The notes: generated from the letters alone by a model not told the origin. A stretch of DNA of 64,000 bases from Pollenia angustigena (GCA_930367215.1 OV884058.1:214686208-214750207); one strand, 5' to 3'. Counted from the stretch's first letter, positions 22,476-34,330 are shown. Translations and numbers: made by a program.

Positions 22476-22737
22476 AATAGCCTTACTTAACATTTACTTA
22501 TTTGTTAATATATATAATTATTTGTACACAAAATTTATAGTCATTTTATTTTTCATTCTTTATTATTTTTTTCTTCTTCTTTTTTAAATTAATTGTATTT
22601 TCATACTATTAAATATAAATCCTACTTATCTACCAAATTACTACCCAATACTGTAATATAAGACTTGTTCTTGTTGTATTGTATTGATAAATAAATTAAT
22701 AAAATAAAAAATAAATAAAAAATAAAATAAATAAGGC

Positions 22738-23645
22738 ACTGTTTACGATTTTAAATTGGTTAACCAGACATTTTGGCGAAAAGTTTAGCTGCGAACGCGG
22801 CGGTAAGACTAAGGGCCACCGGAGCATGGAGGGATTACAATATCGGACATGCTAATATTCTGAACGAAATTAATTGGAACATGGATGTTGATTATGTCAC
22901 ACCCGAGCCAATCTTTGATCCTGGCTTCACGGTAAGCATTTTGGATAATGTGGTTCACTATGATGACCTACAAATTCCCGCGAACGCGATTCAAATTTTC
23001 ACGGACGGGTCTAAAACACTGTGTGGTGTCGGTTCTGGCATATACTCCGAGCAGCTAAACTGGAGCATTCCTATAAGGCTGCCGGACCACTGCAGTGTCA
23101 TCCAGGCCGAGATAATGGCCATCTACACAGCCGCGAGACGCATCCGGTACGGTGATATATCTGGAAGGGATATTCACATTATTACCGATAGCAAGGCGGC
23201 CATAAGATCCCTGGAGAATGTGTTCATCACATCGAGAATTGTCCGAGAATGCCGGATGTCTCTGGAGGAGATAGCGAGACATTCACTGGTCCCCCATAAT
23301 TGGGTCCCCGGACACAGGGACATACCGGGGAACTGCATGGCGGATTCGTTGGCGTATGCAGGTACAACCTTGAATCGAGACGGCTCGACATATAATGTAG
23401 GTGTTTCACTCCCAAGGAGTAAGCAACTCATTGCGCACAAGTTTCATATCATCGCCAGTCAGAGGTGGCTCGTTGAAACTACCTGTGGGGAAACCAGGAA
23501 AATCTGGCCCATCATAGATGAAAAAAGGACACGGCGGGCATTACAGCTGTCCAGACATCATCTTAGAAACCTGATTGCGGTTATAACCGGCCATTGGCCC
23601 ATTGGGAGGCACGCCCAGAGGCTGGGGCTCCCTTACAATGACTTA
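22738..23645 (+). pseudogene. LOA-type ORF2, RNase H part
   Basis: From about 22776 the frame reads LAKSLAANAAVRLRATGAW, then IQIFTDGSK (first Asp), AEIMAIYTA (Glu), HIITDSKAAI (second Asp) and NWVPGHRDIPGNCMADSLA (His/Asp). It then continues to RLGLPYND. This is the RNase H domain and downstream linker of LOA elements. The 30 bases before it can be read as LNWLT in another frame, so a small deletion frameshift lies at about 22763. The usual C-terminal Cys/His knuckle is absent because the element is cut at 23645. Confidence 0.8.
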
Positions 23646-24261
23646 TGACCTCAAAGGGGCAAAGGTTAAAGTTATCCGATTTGGCTGAAATTTTTTCCAC
23701 ATCAGTTTTAGACCATGTGGCACAATATTCCGCCCGGGAGACATCAATATTAATACAAAAAAATTGCTCCATACATTTCGGTGCCACCCTAATATACACA
23801 GTGAAAACACACGTCTTGTTTGCAAGTTAACGTGTATGAACTGTTGTATATAAATTTGCCCTTCACCACAGCTGGAAACATATAAGTTCGTTATTATACA
23901 AGTTTGTCATTCCATTTTTAATTTAACAAAATCGGTTACTAATTGACTTAGTAATAGACTTATAACCACGTTATTATTCCCAAAATAAGGGCTTTGGCAT
24001 GACAGCGCCTTTATTATGAGTGATAGGTGGACCAAATTTAGTTCTGATATTTCCTATTAGAAGAAGTTAGTAGTGGTACGATTTTTATTAATGCATTACA
24101 GTGATATGCTGTTTCTTTAGTTGTTATATATGTATCTAATTTTTGAAAATATGCATCTATGTATATTTATTAATAGGTTCAACAAAAATCCGTTTAGCGG
24201 ATGCACTTCTATGCGGTAAAGTAAAAACATACAATCATATAAAAAGGAAGTTCAAAAAGGG
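23646..24261. other. AT-rich repeat-like sequence, no gene
   Basis: About 23650-23800 ends in GCCACCCTAATATACACA, a type of end often seen on dipteran repeats. A TATATAAATTTGCCCTTCACC remnant at about 23848 resembles the DINE-like heads. Nothing codes for protein. Confidence 0.35.
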
Positions 24262-24372
24262 GAAAAAGGGGCACAAAAACATACAAAATGATACAAAAGG
24301 GCATTTAAAATAAAGGGGCAAAGAAAGTGGCAAGGCATTAAAAAAGGGGCAAAAATGCGACTTTAGTCGCAT
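24262..24372. repeat. GGGGCA word cluster with ATGCGACT/AGTCGCAT stem
   Basis: AAAAAGGGG and GGGGCA words recur about six times. They are followed by the short palindrome ATGCGACTTTAGTCGCAT (24355-24372). The layout resembles a transposon subterminal region. No partner end was found. Confidence 0.35.
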
Positions 24373-25250
24373 AACGGTAACGCTGACTTCAATGCTTATA
24401 GTAAACTTGACAAAGTCTGAAGTTCAGACTCTGAACTAATATTGTTTTTGATGCTAGCCGCCGCAAGTATTTATACTGTAGTTTAGCCATCTAGAACATT
24501 CGAAATGTTTCTCGAAGGTTCGAGGCTTTACTTATTCACTACTCTATCGTCTATTATGATTTGTGGCGGCACTTATGTTTACATAATTTCACCACTTATA
24601 CTAAAGCTTTTTTAACGGTCATTTCTAGGGCTTTCTGCACATTGGGATTCAAGTGTATTAAATTATAACAATTTTTAATAACAATGTAAACTAATAAAAT
24701 AACTAACAAATACTTAATAGCTAATCAATACAAGATAAATATTAATTACAACTAACTATAGTTACTTTCGTAACAATATACATACATATGTATTATTTCT
24801 GCGTTCATTTGTGGTACAAGGAAAAACATGCAATTGCATATTTGTGGTTTCCCTGGTAATCAAAATAAGCTACCCTGCAGGAAATGTCACTAGTGAACCT
24901 GTTCTGATTCACTATTGTCACAGTCACCAGTACTAGTTATAATATACCCCAGACAGTGTTATTTACTATAGGCATTTAACATGTGCGTCCCATTGGAAAT
25001 CTACTACTGACGTTGGTACTATTGACTAGGTAGTTTTTTTGGGAACATATGAAGACATTGGAACCAGATAATCAATAGTACATTTTACTAAATCTAGTTT
25101 ACACTTTTGGTATGAATACGAATGCGTAACAATCTTTTTTTATTATTTCTTCAACTTTTATAGGAGTTATATTTCTCAGTTTTTATTGATAAAAAATGTT
25201 TCGTATTAAAGGCAATTATAGTGGCAAATGTAGTTGACAATGTCACTAAA
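24373..25250. other. No gene or repeat end seen
   Basis: AT-rich DNA with small local dyads. Nothing can be assigned. Confidence 0.45.
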
Positions 25251-25508
25251 CCCTGCAAATAATATTGGACCACCTGATCCATTTTGATAAAATGGACTAC
25301 TCCATGGACTGGTCCGATGCTAATCCTCTTGAGTATACCATGCAGTAGTTTTAAAACTACTCCTTAGTAGTCCAAAGGTGGGTTATATGGTCCTCCCCTA
25401 GGACATCGCAATGTTAAATAGACCATGTTTTTTCCATACTTTTGGACTAGTCCTAGGCACTTGTGGTTACTCTTTACACGCGTGTTTGGACTGGTCCTTT
25501 TATTTGCA
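25251..25508. mobile_element. CCCTGCAAATAA element, copy 2 (internally deleted)
   Basis: It starts CCCTGCAAATAATATTGGACC and matches copy 1 (8878) through GGACTACTCCATGGACTGG, TTTTAAAACTACTCC and CCTAGGACATCGCAATG. It ends TTTATTTGCA without the final GGG. A segment of about 115 bases present in copy 1 between the left end and GAGTATACCATG is missing. Confidence 0.75.
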
Positions 25509-25569
25509 TTAAAAAAGTCGACTAAACTGGTGACTTGGAGACACTTGCACCCAGGTTTCCTTAAGGGTA

Positions 25570-25690
25570 AGTACTACGGCTTCCCGAAAATCCCGGGATT
25601 TTCCGGTTTAGGCGAATCCCGAGATTTCTGATTTCTAATCCCGGGATTTTCGGGATCCCGATTTTGTTATCCCGATTTTATTATATAATG
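25570..25690. repeat. CCCGGGATT word cluster
   Basis: AATCCCGGGATTTTC and relatives occur several times, ending ATCCCGATTTTATTATA. This is the same vocabulary as the ends of the hAT-like element at 27202-28633, so it is probably an end of another, broken copy. Confidence 0.45.
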
Positions 25691-26250
25691 GTTACCTACT
25701 CTGTGTTAGTGCGGTTAACAAAACCATCAAAAATTTACAACTCATCACTAGCAGTTGTTCAATTTCAACTCAACTGAGTTGAGTTGTAAATTATAATAGG
25801 GGCAAAAATATTAAAAAAAATTACACTTCACCGGAAAAATCTGAGTTTTATACAACGTTAAACTAAGTTTAAACTGAATCCACATCACAAAAACCCGGCC
25901 TGAGAAAACTTAAAAAAATATTTGGACAATTTTAAAATTAATTTAAAAATATTAATTTAAAAAGATTTTATTATTCGTGCTTAATTCCCAGTTTTTATTC
26001 TTGATAAAAACACTTGAAATTTATTGTTGATGGGATAAGCTATTCCTATGAGCATTTCACTGGTTGCTTAGGCCAGATACTCCGGAAACTTCATCCATAA
26101 AGATTTTAGAAAAACTTAAGATATTCAACCAAATAAAACTGTTAAACGTATAAGAATTATTAGCAACAGTTTTACTTGTACAATATCAAAGTTTAAACAA
26201 AAACATCAACAATAAACAGTGAGTTTATCTCATCTTACATTTCCCACTAC
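25691..26250. other. AT-rich sequence, no gene seen
   Basis: A short palindrome CAACTCAACTGAGTTGAGTTG lies at about 25768. Nothing else can be assigned. Confidence 0.4.
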
Positions 26251-26490
26251 ACAGAAAAAATTATTTTTCCAATTCAAACAAAAAATTTGTAGAATCAGAC
26301 AATTTTTTGTCTGAAATCGGTCCTACAAACAAATTCGCATATTCAAACAATTTATTTGCATTTTGTTTATTGAAAAAAACGCCGATTTTTTCAAACAAAT
26401 AATTTTACAGAATCAAACAAAAAGTTTACTGAAATTCATTTAAATTTCAAACAAATAATTTTGCTGAATCAAACAAAAAAGATTTAGCAC
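26251..26490. repeat. ATTCAAACAAATAATTTT direct repeats
   Basis: The segment begins ACACAGAAAAAATTATTTTT. TTTCAAACAAATAATTTT followed by GAATCAAACAAAAA occurs twice about 60 bases apart (near 26391 and 26449), with a looser third copy upstream. ACACAGAAAAAA is a frequent start of small insect MITE-like repeats, but no partner end is evident. Confidence 0.45.
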
Positions 26491-27193
26491 ATGCAATGAC
26501 GCGCACACAAGCAAGCACTGTTGGTGAAGATGAAGCAGGGCAGAGCGGCCGACTGGCTTTGAGACTCATTGTTTTGTTTGAATAAATTCTCTTTGTTTGC
26601 TAATGAAGAAGAAATGTAACCCAAAAACGGCGACAGACCGACTCGATATGTTTTTCGTCATCATTATATTTTTCTATTTGGTGTATTTAAATAAACTGTT
26701 TGAAAAAATTTAATATGGGATTTTGTTTTTTTTTTACCAACTTTGAAACCAACCAAAAATTTATTTTGTTTCTTATGATGCTTGTTGTGTCTGTTGTTTA
26801 AAAAGAGTGAAACGTTTTTTTACCTGTTATTGTTGTTGTTGTTTTTTTACTACAAACCTCGTCGCGCTATTTTATAATTTTTCTTATTGCTGTACAGGCA
26901 TCCAAAAATAGACTGCATGTGTTTTTTGTTGTAGTTCTTATATTTATCATAAAGAAGTGTTGCTTACAAGCAATAAAAAAAAGTTTAAGCAATTCTTGCT
27001 TTGATCTCAAAATTTTGCGCGTGGTGACAAATATATTCGTATTAATTAAAATGTGTTCAAATGCAGACAGACCAAAAAAATTTTGTGCAAATTTGAAAAT
27101 AATACTGAAAAACTGTTGGTGTTTAAAACTAAAAAGGCAGAAAGAAAGCGAGCATATCTTGAGAAAAATCAAATAAAAGTTAAAAAATAGTGT
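26491..27193. other. No gene seen
   Basis: Overlapping open frames of 85-128 codons on both strands lack family motifs and have AT-driven composition. I see nothing to annotate. Confidence 0.45.
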
Positions 27194-27201
27194 GTCACAG
27201 G

Positions 27202-28633
27202 TAGAGTTTTTTTTCCCGGGATCCCGGGATCCCGCTCCATATAAATAATACACAGTAAATTTGTTTTTTAATAAAACAAACTTTTATAAAAAAACGTAAG
27301 GTAACTTGTTTACAAAGTAAATAAAAGAAATCCTTAAATAATACAAAATTAAATGAAGATTTAAAGAGGAACTTGAATTATTATTACCTTACGGTTTTAT
27401 ATGTAAATTCCGTATTATTATTATCATGCTCAAGATACAAGATAAAAAATTAAGATAAACATAACAATTTAATACATAACACAATAATAAAAACAAACAC
27501 AAATTGAGGTACTCAAGATATGAGATCATAAAAAAGATAAAATATTTAAAATAAATATATTAACATTTTTTAACGGCTTAGGAAATAACTTTCTGACACA
27601 CTCAAAGCGCTTAGTAAGTCGTCAAAAAGTAAATTGATTATTTTATTTACTAATTACCATGTTTCCGAATAATTTCGTTCATTTTTTTTACCGAGGTTGG
27701 ATAAATAGTTAAAAGTGCACCGTTGTAGAAGGCTTTTGATTCACAATAAGAAGCATTTTTTTTTATAAACAACGTCTATATCAGTCAAATGTATGTCAAG
27801 GTTCATGCAAAATATAGCATCAACCTCTTACAAACCTTTTCATTTCATTAGGTCTATCTGTAATCTTTAGGACAATGTGTTTTTCAAATTGTATGTTGTA
27901 GTATCTTAAACGAGTTTCCAATTTTTTTTTGTATTTCGGTTTCCCCGCACTTCAAGGGTATATAAACCAACACAAATTGAAAAAAATTTGTGTTTATCAC
28001 CTAATAAACATATCGCTCCTTCATTGCAACATAGTCATATCTCAAAAAATCAAAAATTGCAAGTTATTTAAGCAAAGTGTTCCTTCATGCCTTCTCGTAT
28101 TTTATCTCAAACTGAGCCGAAGTTATAGCAAAATATATCTTTAATCGGTACATTTTGAAAACTTTAATCGCATTTTGTCAAGTTCATTTGTTTTTGTAGA
28201 TATGACTATGTTACAATAAAGGAGCTATATGTTTAGGTATCTGCTATTTTAAAGACTTTTCCATGGACAATTAAACTTTACTACCTGTATCTTATTTTGA
28301 ATTAATGTTCTTTATTAACTTTCACTTCACTAAATTTATTAATTATCAACTGTTGCACTGCCTATTCTGCTTTAAGTAGATTTATTGCATCAGGAGACAT
28401 TGATTTACGTATGTACTCACTTCTTGTAATTGATCTAATCGACAACCCATCCACAGATGCTTATTTTAAGAGAATAGAAAACTAAATTTCAAAGTCTAAA
28501 TAGCTGTTTTCTTAAACTATGAGGAATTTTTTATTTCCCGGGATCCCGCATGAAAAATCCCGGGAAAGCGGGAAATATAATTATTGAAATTCCCGGGAAT
28601 TCCCGGGACGGGAAATCCCGGGAAAAAACCCTA
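27202..28633. mobile_element. hAT-like element with CCCGGGA subterminal words
   Basis: The left end TAGAGTTTTTTTTCCCGGG and the right end (inverse) TAGGGTTTTTTCCCGGGAT are flanked by perfect 8-bp duplications GTCACAGG (27194-27201 and 28634-28641). TCCCGGGA words recur about eight times inside the right end and twice or more inside the left. The 1.43-kb interior is AT-rich without a transposase frame. End type and 8-bp duplication place it in or near hAT. Confidence 0.85.
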
Positions 28634-28731
28634 GTCACAGGCAAAAAGAATAAAAAAAGATAATATACAACAAGTGGGCAAATTTAGAGAGGCACATAAA
28701 TACATTCTGAGAAACATTACACAATTCGTTA

Positions 28732-28882
28732 TGCTGGGTACACACTATGCAACGCGTTTACGCAATCTAGTGAATTAAATTCATTTTCATTCATTCTAGA
28801 TTGCATCAACATCAAAACGCTTTGATATTTTGAGGTTGCATTGAAACATATTGCATGTAGGTTGCATTGTGTGTACCCAGCA
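28732..28882. mobile_element. 151-bp MITE, TA-flanked
   Basis: The ends TGCTGGGTACACACTATGCA and TGCATTGTGTGTACCCAGCA are inverses with one difference. TA lies on both sides. The interior has further inverted TAGATTGCA/TGCAATCTA-like words. The size and TA duplication suggest a Tc1/mariner-derived miniature element. Confidence 0.75.
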
Positions 28883-29493
28883 TAAAAGACACAAAGCATA
28901 CAGAGATGAAAAAAGTGACGTATGAAAAATGCCAAAATCATTTGCGAGGGCAGCTTTCGAGAAAGAGAAAGAAAACGATTTTTGTTAGTGAAGTGGCAAT
29001 GTGTAAAAACAGGCCGCTACTATCAACACAAATTGCATAATCAAAACAAAAAACGCAAAAAGGGCAGCTTTCGAAGGAAAAGACAGAAAAAAACACAATA
29101 TTTTCTGTCTCGTGACGCCTCTGTGTGCTCTGTGGTAAAAGAATAGAATGTGAGTTGTTTCGAACGGAATTTTTTTGCTACTTCGCATGGAAAAGTAGCG
29201 GTGCACGTTGTTGGCGCTGTTGTTAAGCGAAAAGTTTGGCAACTAGTAAAAACCCAAAATCTCATCTTAAAAAACTTTAGATTTTCAAAAATTAGCAAAA
29301 AAAAAAATATATAAATGGCTTTTTCCTAATTTACGTTGGTAAAAATTATGTCAAAACTACATCTGACGAAATATCAAAAACATGGATAAATGTAAAAAAT
29401 ATTCCAGCTCTTAAATCATATCATTATTTTTTCGGGCTTTTCCAATGACAATACTATAAGAGTAGCTCGAACAGCTGGTTCTTTTAAGCATAA
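28883..29493. other. No gene seen
   Basis: Overlapping frames on both strands lack recognisable domains. GGGCAGCTTTCGA occurs twice (about 28949 and 29063), a small direct repeat without known meaning. Confidence 0.4.
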
Positions 29494-29866
29494 GATACAA
29501 TTAGGGTTGCCATACGTACTGTTTTAAGCAGTACATGTACTGATTTTTTGCAATTGTACTGTTTTATGCACAACTCCTAAAACAGTACGCAAATGTACTG
29601 TTTTTTACACTTTGTACAAAAAACAAAAAACTGCACTTTTTTTTTGTTCAGTGTACAAAAAACCAAGATATTAAGAAAAACCCTACTAAAAACACATTTT
29701 TATGATATCCTAATATTTAACAGTACATAGCTTAAATAATTTTTTTGTGTTCCAAACAAAAAAGCTCTAAAATAATACGAGTTTTTACGCTGTGGTCAGT
29801 CATTGTTTTCTCATAAATACACAGTAGAAATCTAAATTATAATGAGTGGCTCGTAGCAGTAGTATA

Positions 29867-32800
29867 TTTTATTTTTATTTATTTATTTATTTATTTATTT
29901 ACTTGAGTTTTGTAAGCCCTTAGGGGCCAATAAACCAGAAAAATATAACAAGTGGCATATATATATATAACATAAATTTAAAATTATCATATTACATATT
30001 CCATTTTGGATAACAAAAAAAGTATCTGAAAAGAAGGAAAAGAAGTATTCAATATGTAAAACCCCCCATTGCACAAAAGTTGAAAGCAATCAAAAATAAC
30101 AATTAATGGGGAAACCGATTGACAACAAAATAACAGAATTATACAACATAAAGGAAATTTTACAACTGCTTTAAAATCAAATGCTTAAACTTCTTACAGG
30201 AATATGAGAATTTCCGCTCAGAATAAGGAATTAAAGAGTTCCATAAACTAATAGACTTTACCACAAACGATCTTTTCATTATAAGTGTATCATATCGTGG
30301 AGAAACAAGAACTTGAGTTCTAGTAGAGGTACCGAATAAGTACCTACGTCTCAGATATGGTGGACAATCAGTCCTAATTACCTTGTACAACATAAGTAAA
30401 ATTCTCATGTTAATAAAACATGGAAAGTTACAGCCAAGAAGAGATATTATGTATGATGTTATATGGGTTCTATATTTAAGCCCATACACATATCTTACCA
30501 TCCTTCTAAAACAATGCTCTAGTCTATCCAGGTTGTGCTGCGAAGTACCGGTATATATTTCCATTCCATAAAGGAAAACAGGCATGCAGACAGAAAAAAC
30601 CAATTTTTTCTTGACACTAACCGGTAGATAACAACCTAATGCATATAAGCGTCTCAGTGAAAAAGATATCGAAGCAATGATATGACTTATATGAACATCA
30701 AAATTTAAATAATTATCAAGGTATATGCCAAGCGACTTAACATATGATACAAACTCAATGGGGACTCCTGCCAAGATAAGGTTAATATTAGCACGTGAGT
30801 TATTAGAAAATAACACTGCTCTTGTTTTTACCGGGTTGAGATTTAAAAAATTTAGCTCAGACCAATGCAGAATACGTTGTAAATCTTTATTAACATTCAC
30901 AGATAAATAATTATCACCATTTCATTTATCAGATGCAACTAACTGTATATCATCGGCGTAAGCAAAACATGTACAAAAATGTAATTGAGAAAAAATATCA
31001 TTAACATACATCATAAAAAGTAGCGGACCAAGTATTGAGCCCTGCGGTACGCCCCTATGCGTTTGTAAAGTAGATGATCTTATACCCTGGACTTCGGTAA
31101 ATTGACTACGGGATGAAAGAAAAGAATTTATAAGCTTACAAGACGTGTATCCAAACTGAAATACATTCAACAACTTTTTCGTTAACATTTTATGGCTTAT
31201 AGAGTCAAAAGCCTTGGAATAATCTAAAAAAATTGCCACCGATTCAAATTTTTTATCCATATTATTCCTTAAAATTTCCACCGCCTCTAACGTTAAACCT
31301 GTAGTGTTATAATTACGTCTAAAACCCGATTGAAATTCACAAAATAACTTTGTTACCCGCAAATAATCTTGAATCTGATTACGTAGTAACACTTCCAACA
31401 TTTTCGAACTGCATGATAATATACTAATAGGCCGAAAATCAGTTAGCAATCGAGGTGATCGTATCTTCGGAACTGGTACTATTCTACCTACTTTCCACAA
31501 ATCAGGAAATTTTGATGTTGTTATTATGTTATTAAAAATAAAAGTCAATGGCCGCGATATTGCAGGAAAAACAAGTTTCAAAAATTTTATTGGAATTCCA
31601 TCACACCCCACAGCGTTAGATTTAATACACAACATGGCGTTATATACCTCCAATTCGTCTACAGCTCTAAAGGAGAAGCCTCCATTTAAAGGAGTGAGAT
31701 TATCTACATCTGGTTCGTTTTGTATAGGAGGCATTATAACAGTTTTATTAAATTCCTCTACACTAAACGAAAAATACTCAGGCCGCCTATCAATCGCCCC
31801 TTCATATTTCAATATCCTCCACAATTCCGTATTATTGCAGTTAGAGAAAAAATTTACATTTGCCCTTTTCCTATGCTTTCTAATAATACTCTTTAATTTA
31901 TTCCTATTTATCCGATACATATTAAGATTATATTCACAATAATTCTCGTTAAGTGCACGAAAAGCCAAATTACGTTTTATTCTAGCATTTACTATTTCCG
32001 GATTGAACATCCATTTATCGTATCTAGGTTTTACCATACTTCTCACTGGAACATATTTGTCAAAAATTTCAAATACAATAGAATTAAAAAAAACAACTTG
32101 ATTATCAACTGAATTATTCGCGTATATGTAAGAGAAATCTATCAATTGTAACTCATGCAAACACTGTTCTAAATTTAAAGACCTATAATCTCGATAAAAG
32201 AATCCCGAAGACACTCTTTCAACCTTCACATCATAAGACATGGATATAAAAGCATGGCCAGAATTTAAGACCGGCATTTGATACTGAGTTGTTTCACGAA
32301 CTAAGTCAGGCTCAGAAACCATGAAATAGTCTATTAAAGTGGCACACGAAAGATGTTCAGTAAAGTGTGTAGGCAATGAACTGTGAATGACGGATAAATG
32401 AGATCTTTTACAAAAGTCCCTTACCAATTGTGATTTTTCAAATTCAAATAAGTTAGTGTTAAAATCTCCCATTAAAATTAAATTTGGAAAACGGGTAGCA
32501 ACATCAGCTAAAAAATTTTCAGAAGACCTAAAATTACCATGCGGCAAATATATTATGCCTATTACGATACTACTAGTGTTATTAAGACTTACTTCAACAA
32601 ACAAACTTTCAATAACAGCATCTTCTATAAAATCGCAAACAACCCTTGCCTTAAATTTGTCTGAAACGTAAATACATACACCACCACCCCGTGCCCAAAG
32701 TCTATCATTCTTAAAGATTTTATATCCATCTAATGACACTGCATAATCAGATATATAATCCTTGTACCATGTTTCACTTATTCCGATGACGTCGTATAAA

Positions 32801-33000
32801 CTATGCTCTAACAAATGCTTAACTTCCACAAATTTAACCGAGTTAGTTCTAGGAACTAAACTTTGAGCATTAAAATGGCACAAATTTAAATAGTCATTAG
32901 ACAAATTATTTCCAACACAGGTGCTGTCAATCAGTGGTCCCAAATTATTCATCATAATAATTATAAATAATTACCTCCAACAAATGTGCAATAAATTTCT
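29867..33000 (-). mobile_element. CR1/Jockey-like LINE, minus strand, no ORF1 seen
   Basis: On the minus strand it runs from about 33000 to a TAAATAAATAAATAAA-type tail at 29867-29905. Only ORF2 is recognisable. The sequence upstream of its start has no ORF1, so the copy is probably 5'-truncated near the start of ORF2. It sits inside the hAT-like element bounded at 29502 and 34151 and is therefore younger. No clear target duplication was found. Confidence 0.75.
30160..32955 (-). pseudogene. LINE ORF2: endonuclease/RT, one in-frame stop
   Basis: Starting MMNNLGPLIDS, the frame shows the endonuclease (LCHFNAQSL, VIGISETWY, GGGVCIYVS, LILMGDFNTNLF, SGHAFISMSY) and reverse transcriptase (VGCDGIPIKFLKL, DFRPISILSCSSKMLEVLL, IFLDYSKAFDSISH, HRGVPQGSILGPLLF, FAYADDIQLVAS). 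A single TGA at 30922-30924 follows ASDK. The same frame then continues for 246 codons (WSELNFLNLNPVKT, SLGIYLDNYLNFDVHI, SFVVKSISLWNSLI) to the natural end HLILKQL. The total is about 931 codons, normal for CR1/Jockey-group ORF2. With a single lesion this is the least damaged reverse transcriptase in the window. It differs clearly from the ORF2 at 19696. Confidence 0.85.
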
Positions 33001-33672
33001 TATATATCCCCAAAATACATTGTAAAAAAATTCCAATTAAGTACATAACATTGAAAATTGTTTAACTATGTGAACTTAATATAAATATATTTTCATATTG
33101 TTATTTTTAAGACATATGTATGATTTTATGGCTACCTCTTCCAACAGTACTTATTTCCCTTTCCAGACCTGAGAAAAACAAAATAAAAAAAAAAAAATTT
33201 AAATACTAACCCTCGAATTCATAAACGATTATTAAATTTAACAAACGTTTATTAAGGATAATTTTCATAGTAAATTTGTTCTTAAACCTTTATTAAATTT
33301 AAAATTTTTTTATGAATACAGGCATAAATAAATACATACTTATTCCAACACAATTATATTAAATTTTTAGAACTTTTTTAATTTTCGGCCATGTTATGGA
33401 TATGGAACTCACGTGAAATTGAAAACGAACAAATTTGGAAAATTCTCCGTGTTCAAAATTTATTAAAATACCTAATACCTTTGAGGACCACTTTTCTTTA
33501 CCTAAACTACTGAAATAAGAAAAAGATAAATAAATTTTTACAAAAATTTTGTTGAAAATATTCATCGTTTTCAATTGCACTTGATTGTTTTACAGACAAA
33601 AATTTTTGTTTTAAATTTTATTGAAACTTGTATTTACTATTTTAATATTTTCAGATTTTGTAATAGATTAAT

Positions 33673-33776
33673 GGCCAATTTCACCAAGTTCAGGTATAAT
33701 TAACTATCATTATAAATGTCAAAAAATCTATTGTTTTAGTAATAGTTAATTTTAGCCGAACTTGGTAAAATTGGCC
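33673..33776. repeat. 104-bp hairpin, GGCCAATTT ends
   Basis: GGCCAATTTCACCAAGTTC and the inverse GGCCAATTTTACCAAGTTCG pair over about 35 bases, with the inner AATTAACTAT also inverted. It has the size of a small MITE. The flanking target duplication is unclear. Confidence 0.6.
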
Positions 33777-34330
33777 GTAAATAATAAAAAAATATTTTGA
33801 AATTGGAAAATTAATTTAGGAAACAAACATTTTCTCAAATTCTATATGATTTGGGCAACTATGTGTGTGGTGAAAATTGCTTTAAATACGAATATGTTTA
33901 AAGGAAATCGTACTAAGTATCACAATCAATGAGTTAATTGTTTCAAGCTAAGTTCGGCATTTCTCTTTTCTTATATGGCTCACAGCAATGTTATGGTTTG
34001 CCTGGCCAAATGCTTCGTTTGTGGTGTTTGCTTTTTAAACGCAAATGGAGTAATTTTTTTCGTCAAAAAAATGTACTGTTTTTTTCTTGATTGTACTGTT
34101 TTTTTTGTGTTCAATGTACTGTTTTTCCGAATTTAAAATCTGGCTACCCTAGATACAATGTTAAACGGTTTAATAAACAAATTAATAAATGAATATAAGT
34201 AACATAAGAGTAATGAAATATTCTATAATTTTTTTGTAACTAATAAATTAATAATTACAAGGTTAAAAAGATTTTTAAATACATGAATGTTTTTTTATAT
34301 ATGTACACAATTTGGTTTAATGGAAAAAGT

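Larger units (their letters stand above)
18183..22735 (+). mobile_element. CR1/Jockey-like LINE nested in the LOA element
   Basis: It contains a 5' UTR (about 18183-18469), ORF1 (18470-19513), ORF2 (19696-22475) and a 3' tail of AATAAATAAAATAAA-type repeats ending at about 22735. There is no RNase H. Both ORFs are present, so it is close to full length. It is more AT-rich than its host. I could not identify a convincing target duplication. The left edge is placed where LOA coding similarity stops. Confidence 0.75.
14228..23645 (+). mobile_element. LOA-clade non-LTR retrotransposon split by a nested LINE
   Basis: ORF1 (14228-15723), ORF2 endonuclease and reverse transcriptase (15720 to about 18182) and RNase H (about 22738-23645) lie in LOA order on one strand. 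The 4.55-kb gap is filled by a separate CR1/Jockey-like LINE. The GC content is visibly higher than in the surroundings. The element ends abruptly after the RNase H region (LGLPYND), before the usual Cys/His tail and 3' UTR, so it is 3'-truncated or joined to other DNA at about 23645. Confidence 0.8.
29502..34151. mobile_element. hAT-like element (GTACTGTTTT words) hosting a LINE
   Basis: The ends are TAGGGTTGCCATACGTACTG and (inverse) TAGGGTAGCCAGATTTTAA. Perfect 8-bp duplications GATACAAT flank it (29494-29501 and 34152-34159). GTACTG with T runs recurs about five times inside the left end (29516-29620) and three times inside the right end (34073-34132). Removing the nested LINE (about 29867-33000) leaves roughly 1.5 kb without a transposase frame. 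A 104-bp hairpin (33673-33776) lies in its right half. Confidence 0.85.

Noticed and set aside
26867..27253. 128-codon minus-strand frame
   Set aside because: Composition-driven, overlaps an 85-codon frame on the other strand and runs into the CCCGGGA end of a transposon; no recognisable domain.
31526..31942. 138-codon plus-strand frame
   Set aside because: It is the antisense of the reverse transcriptase coding region at 30160-32955.
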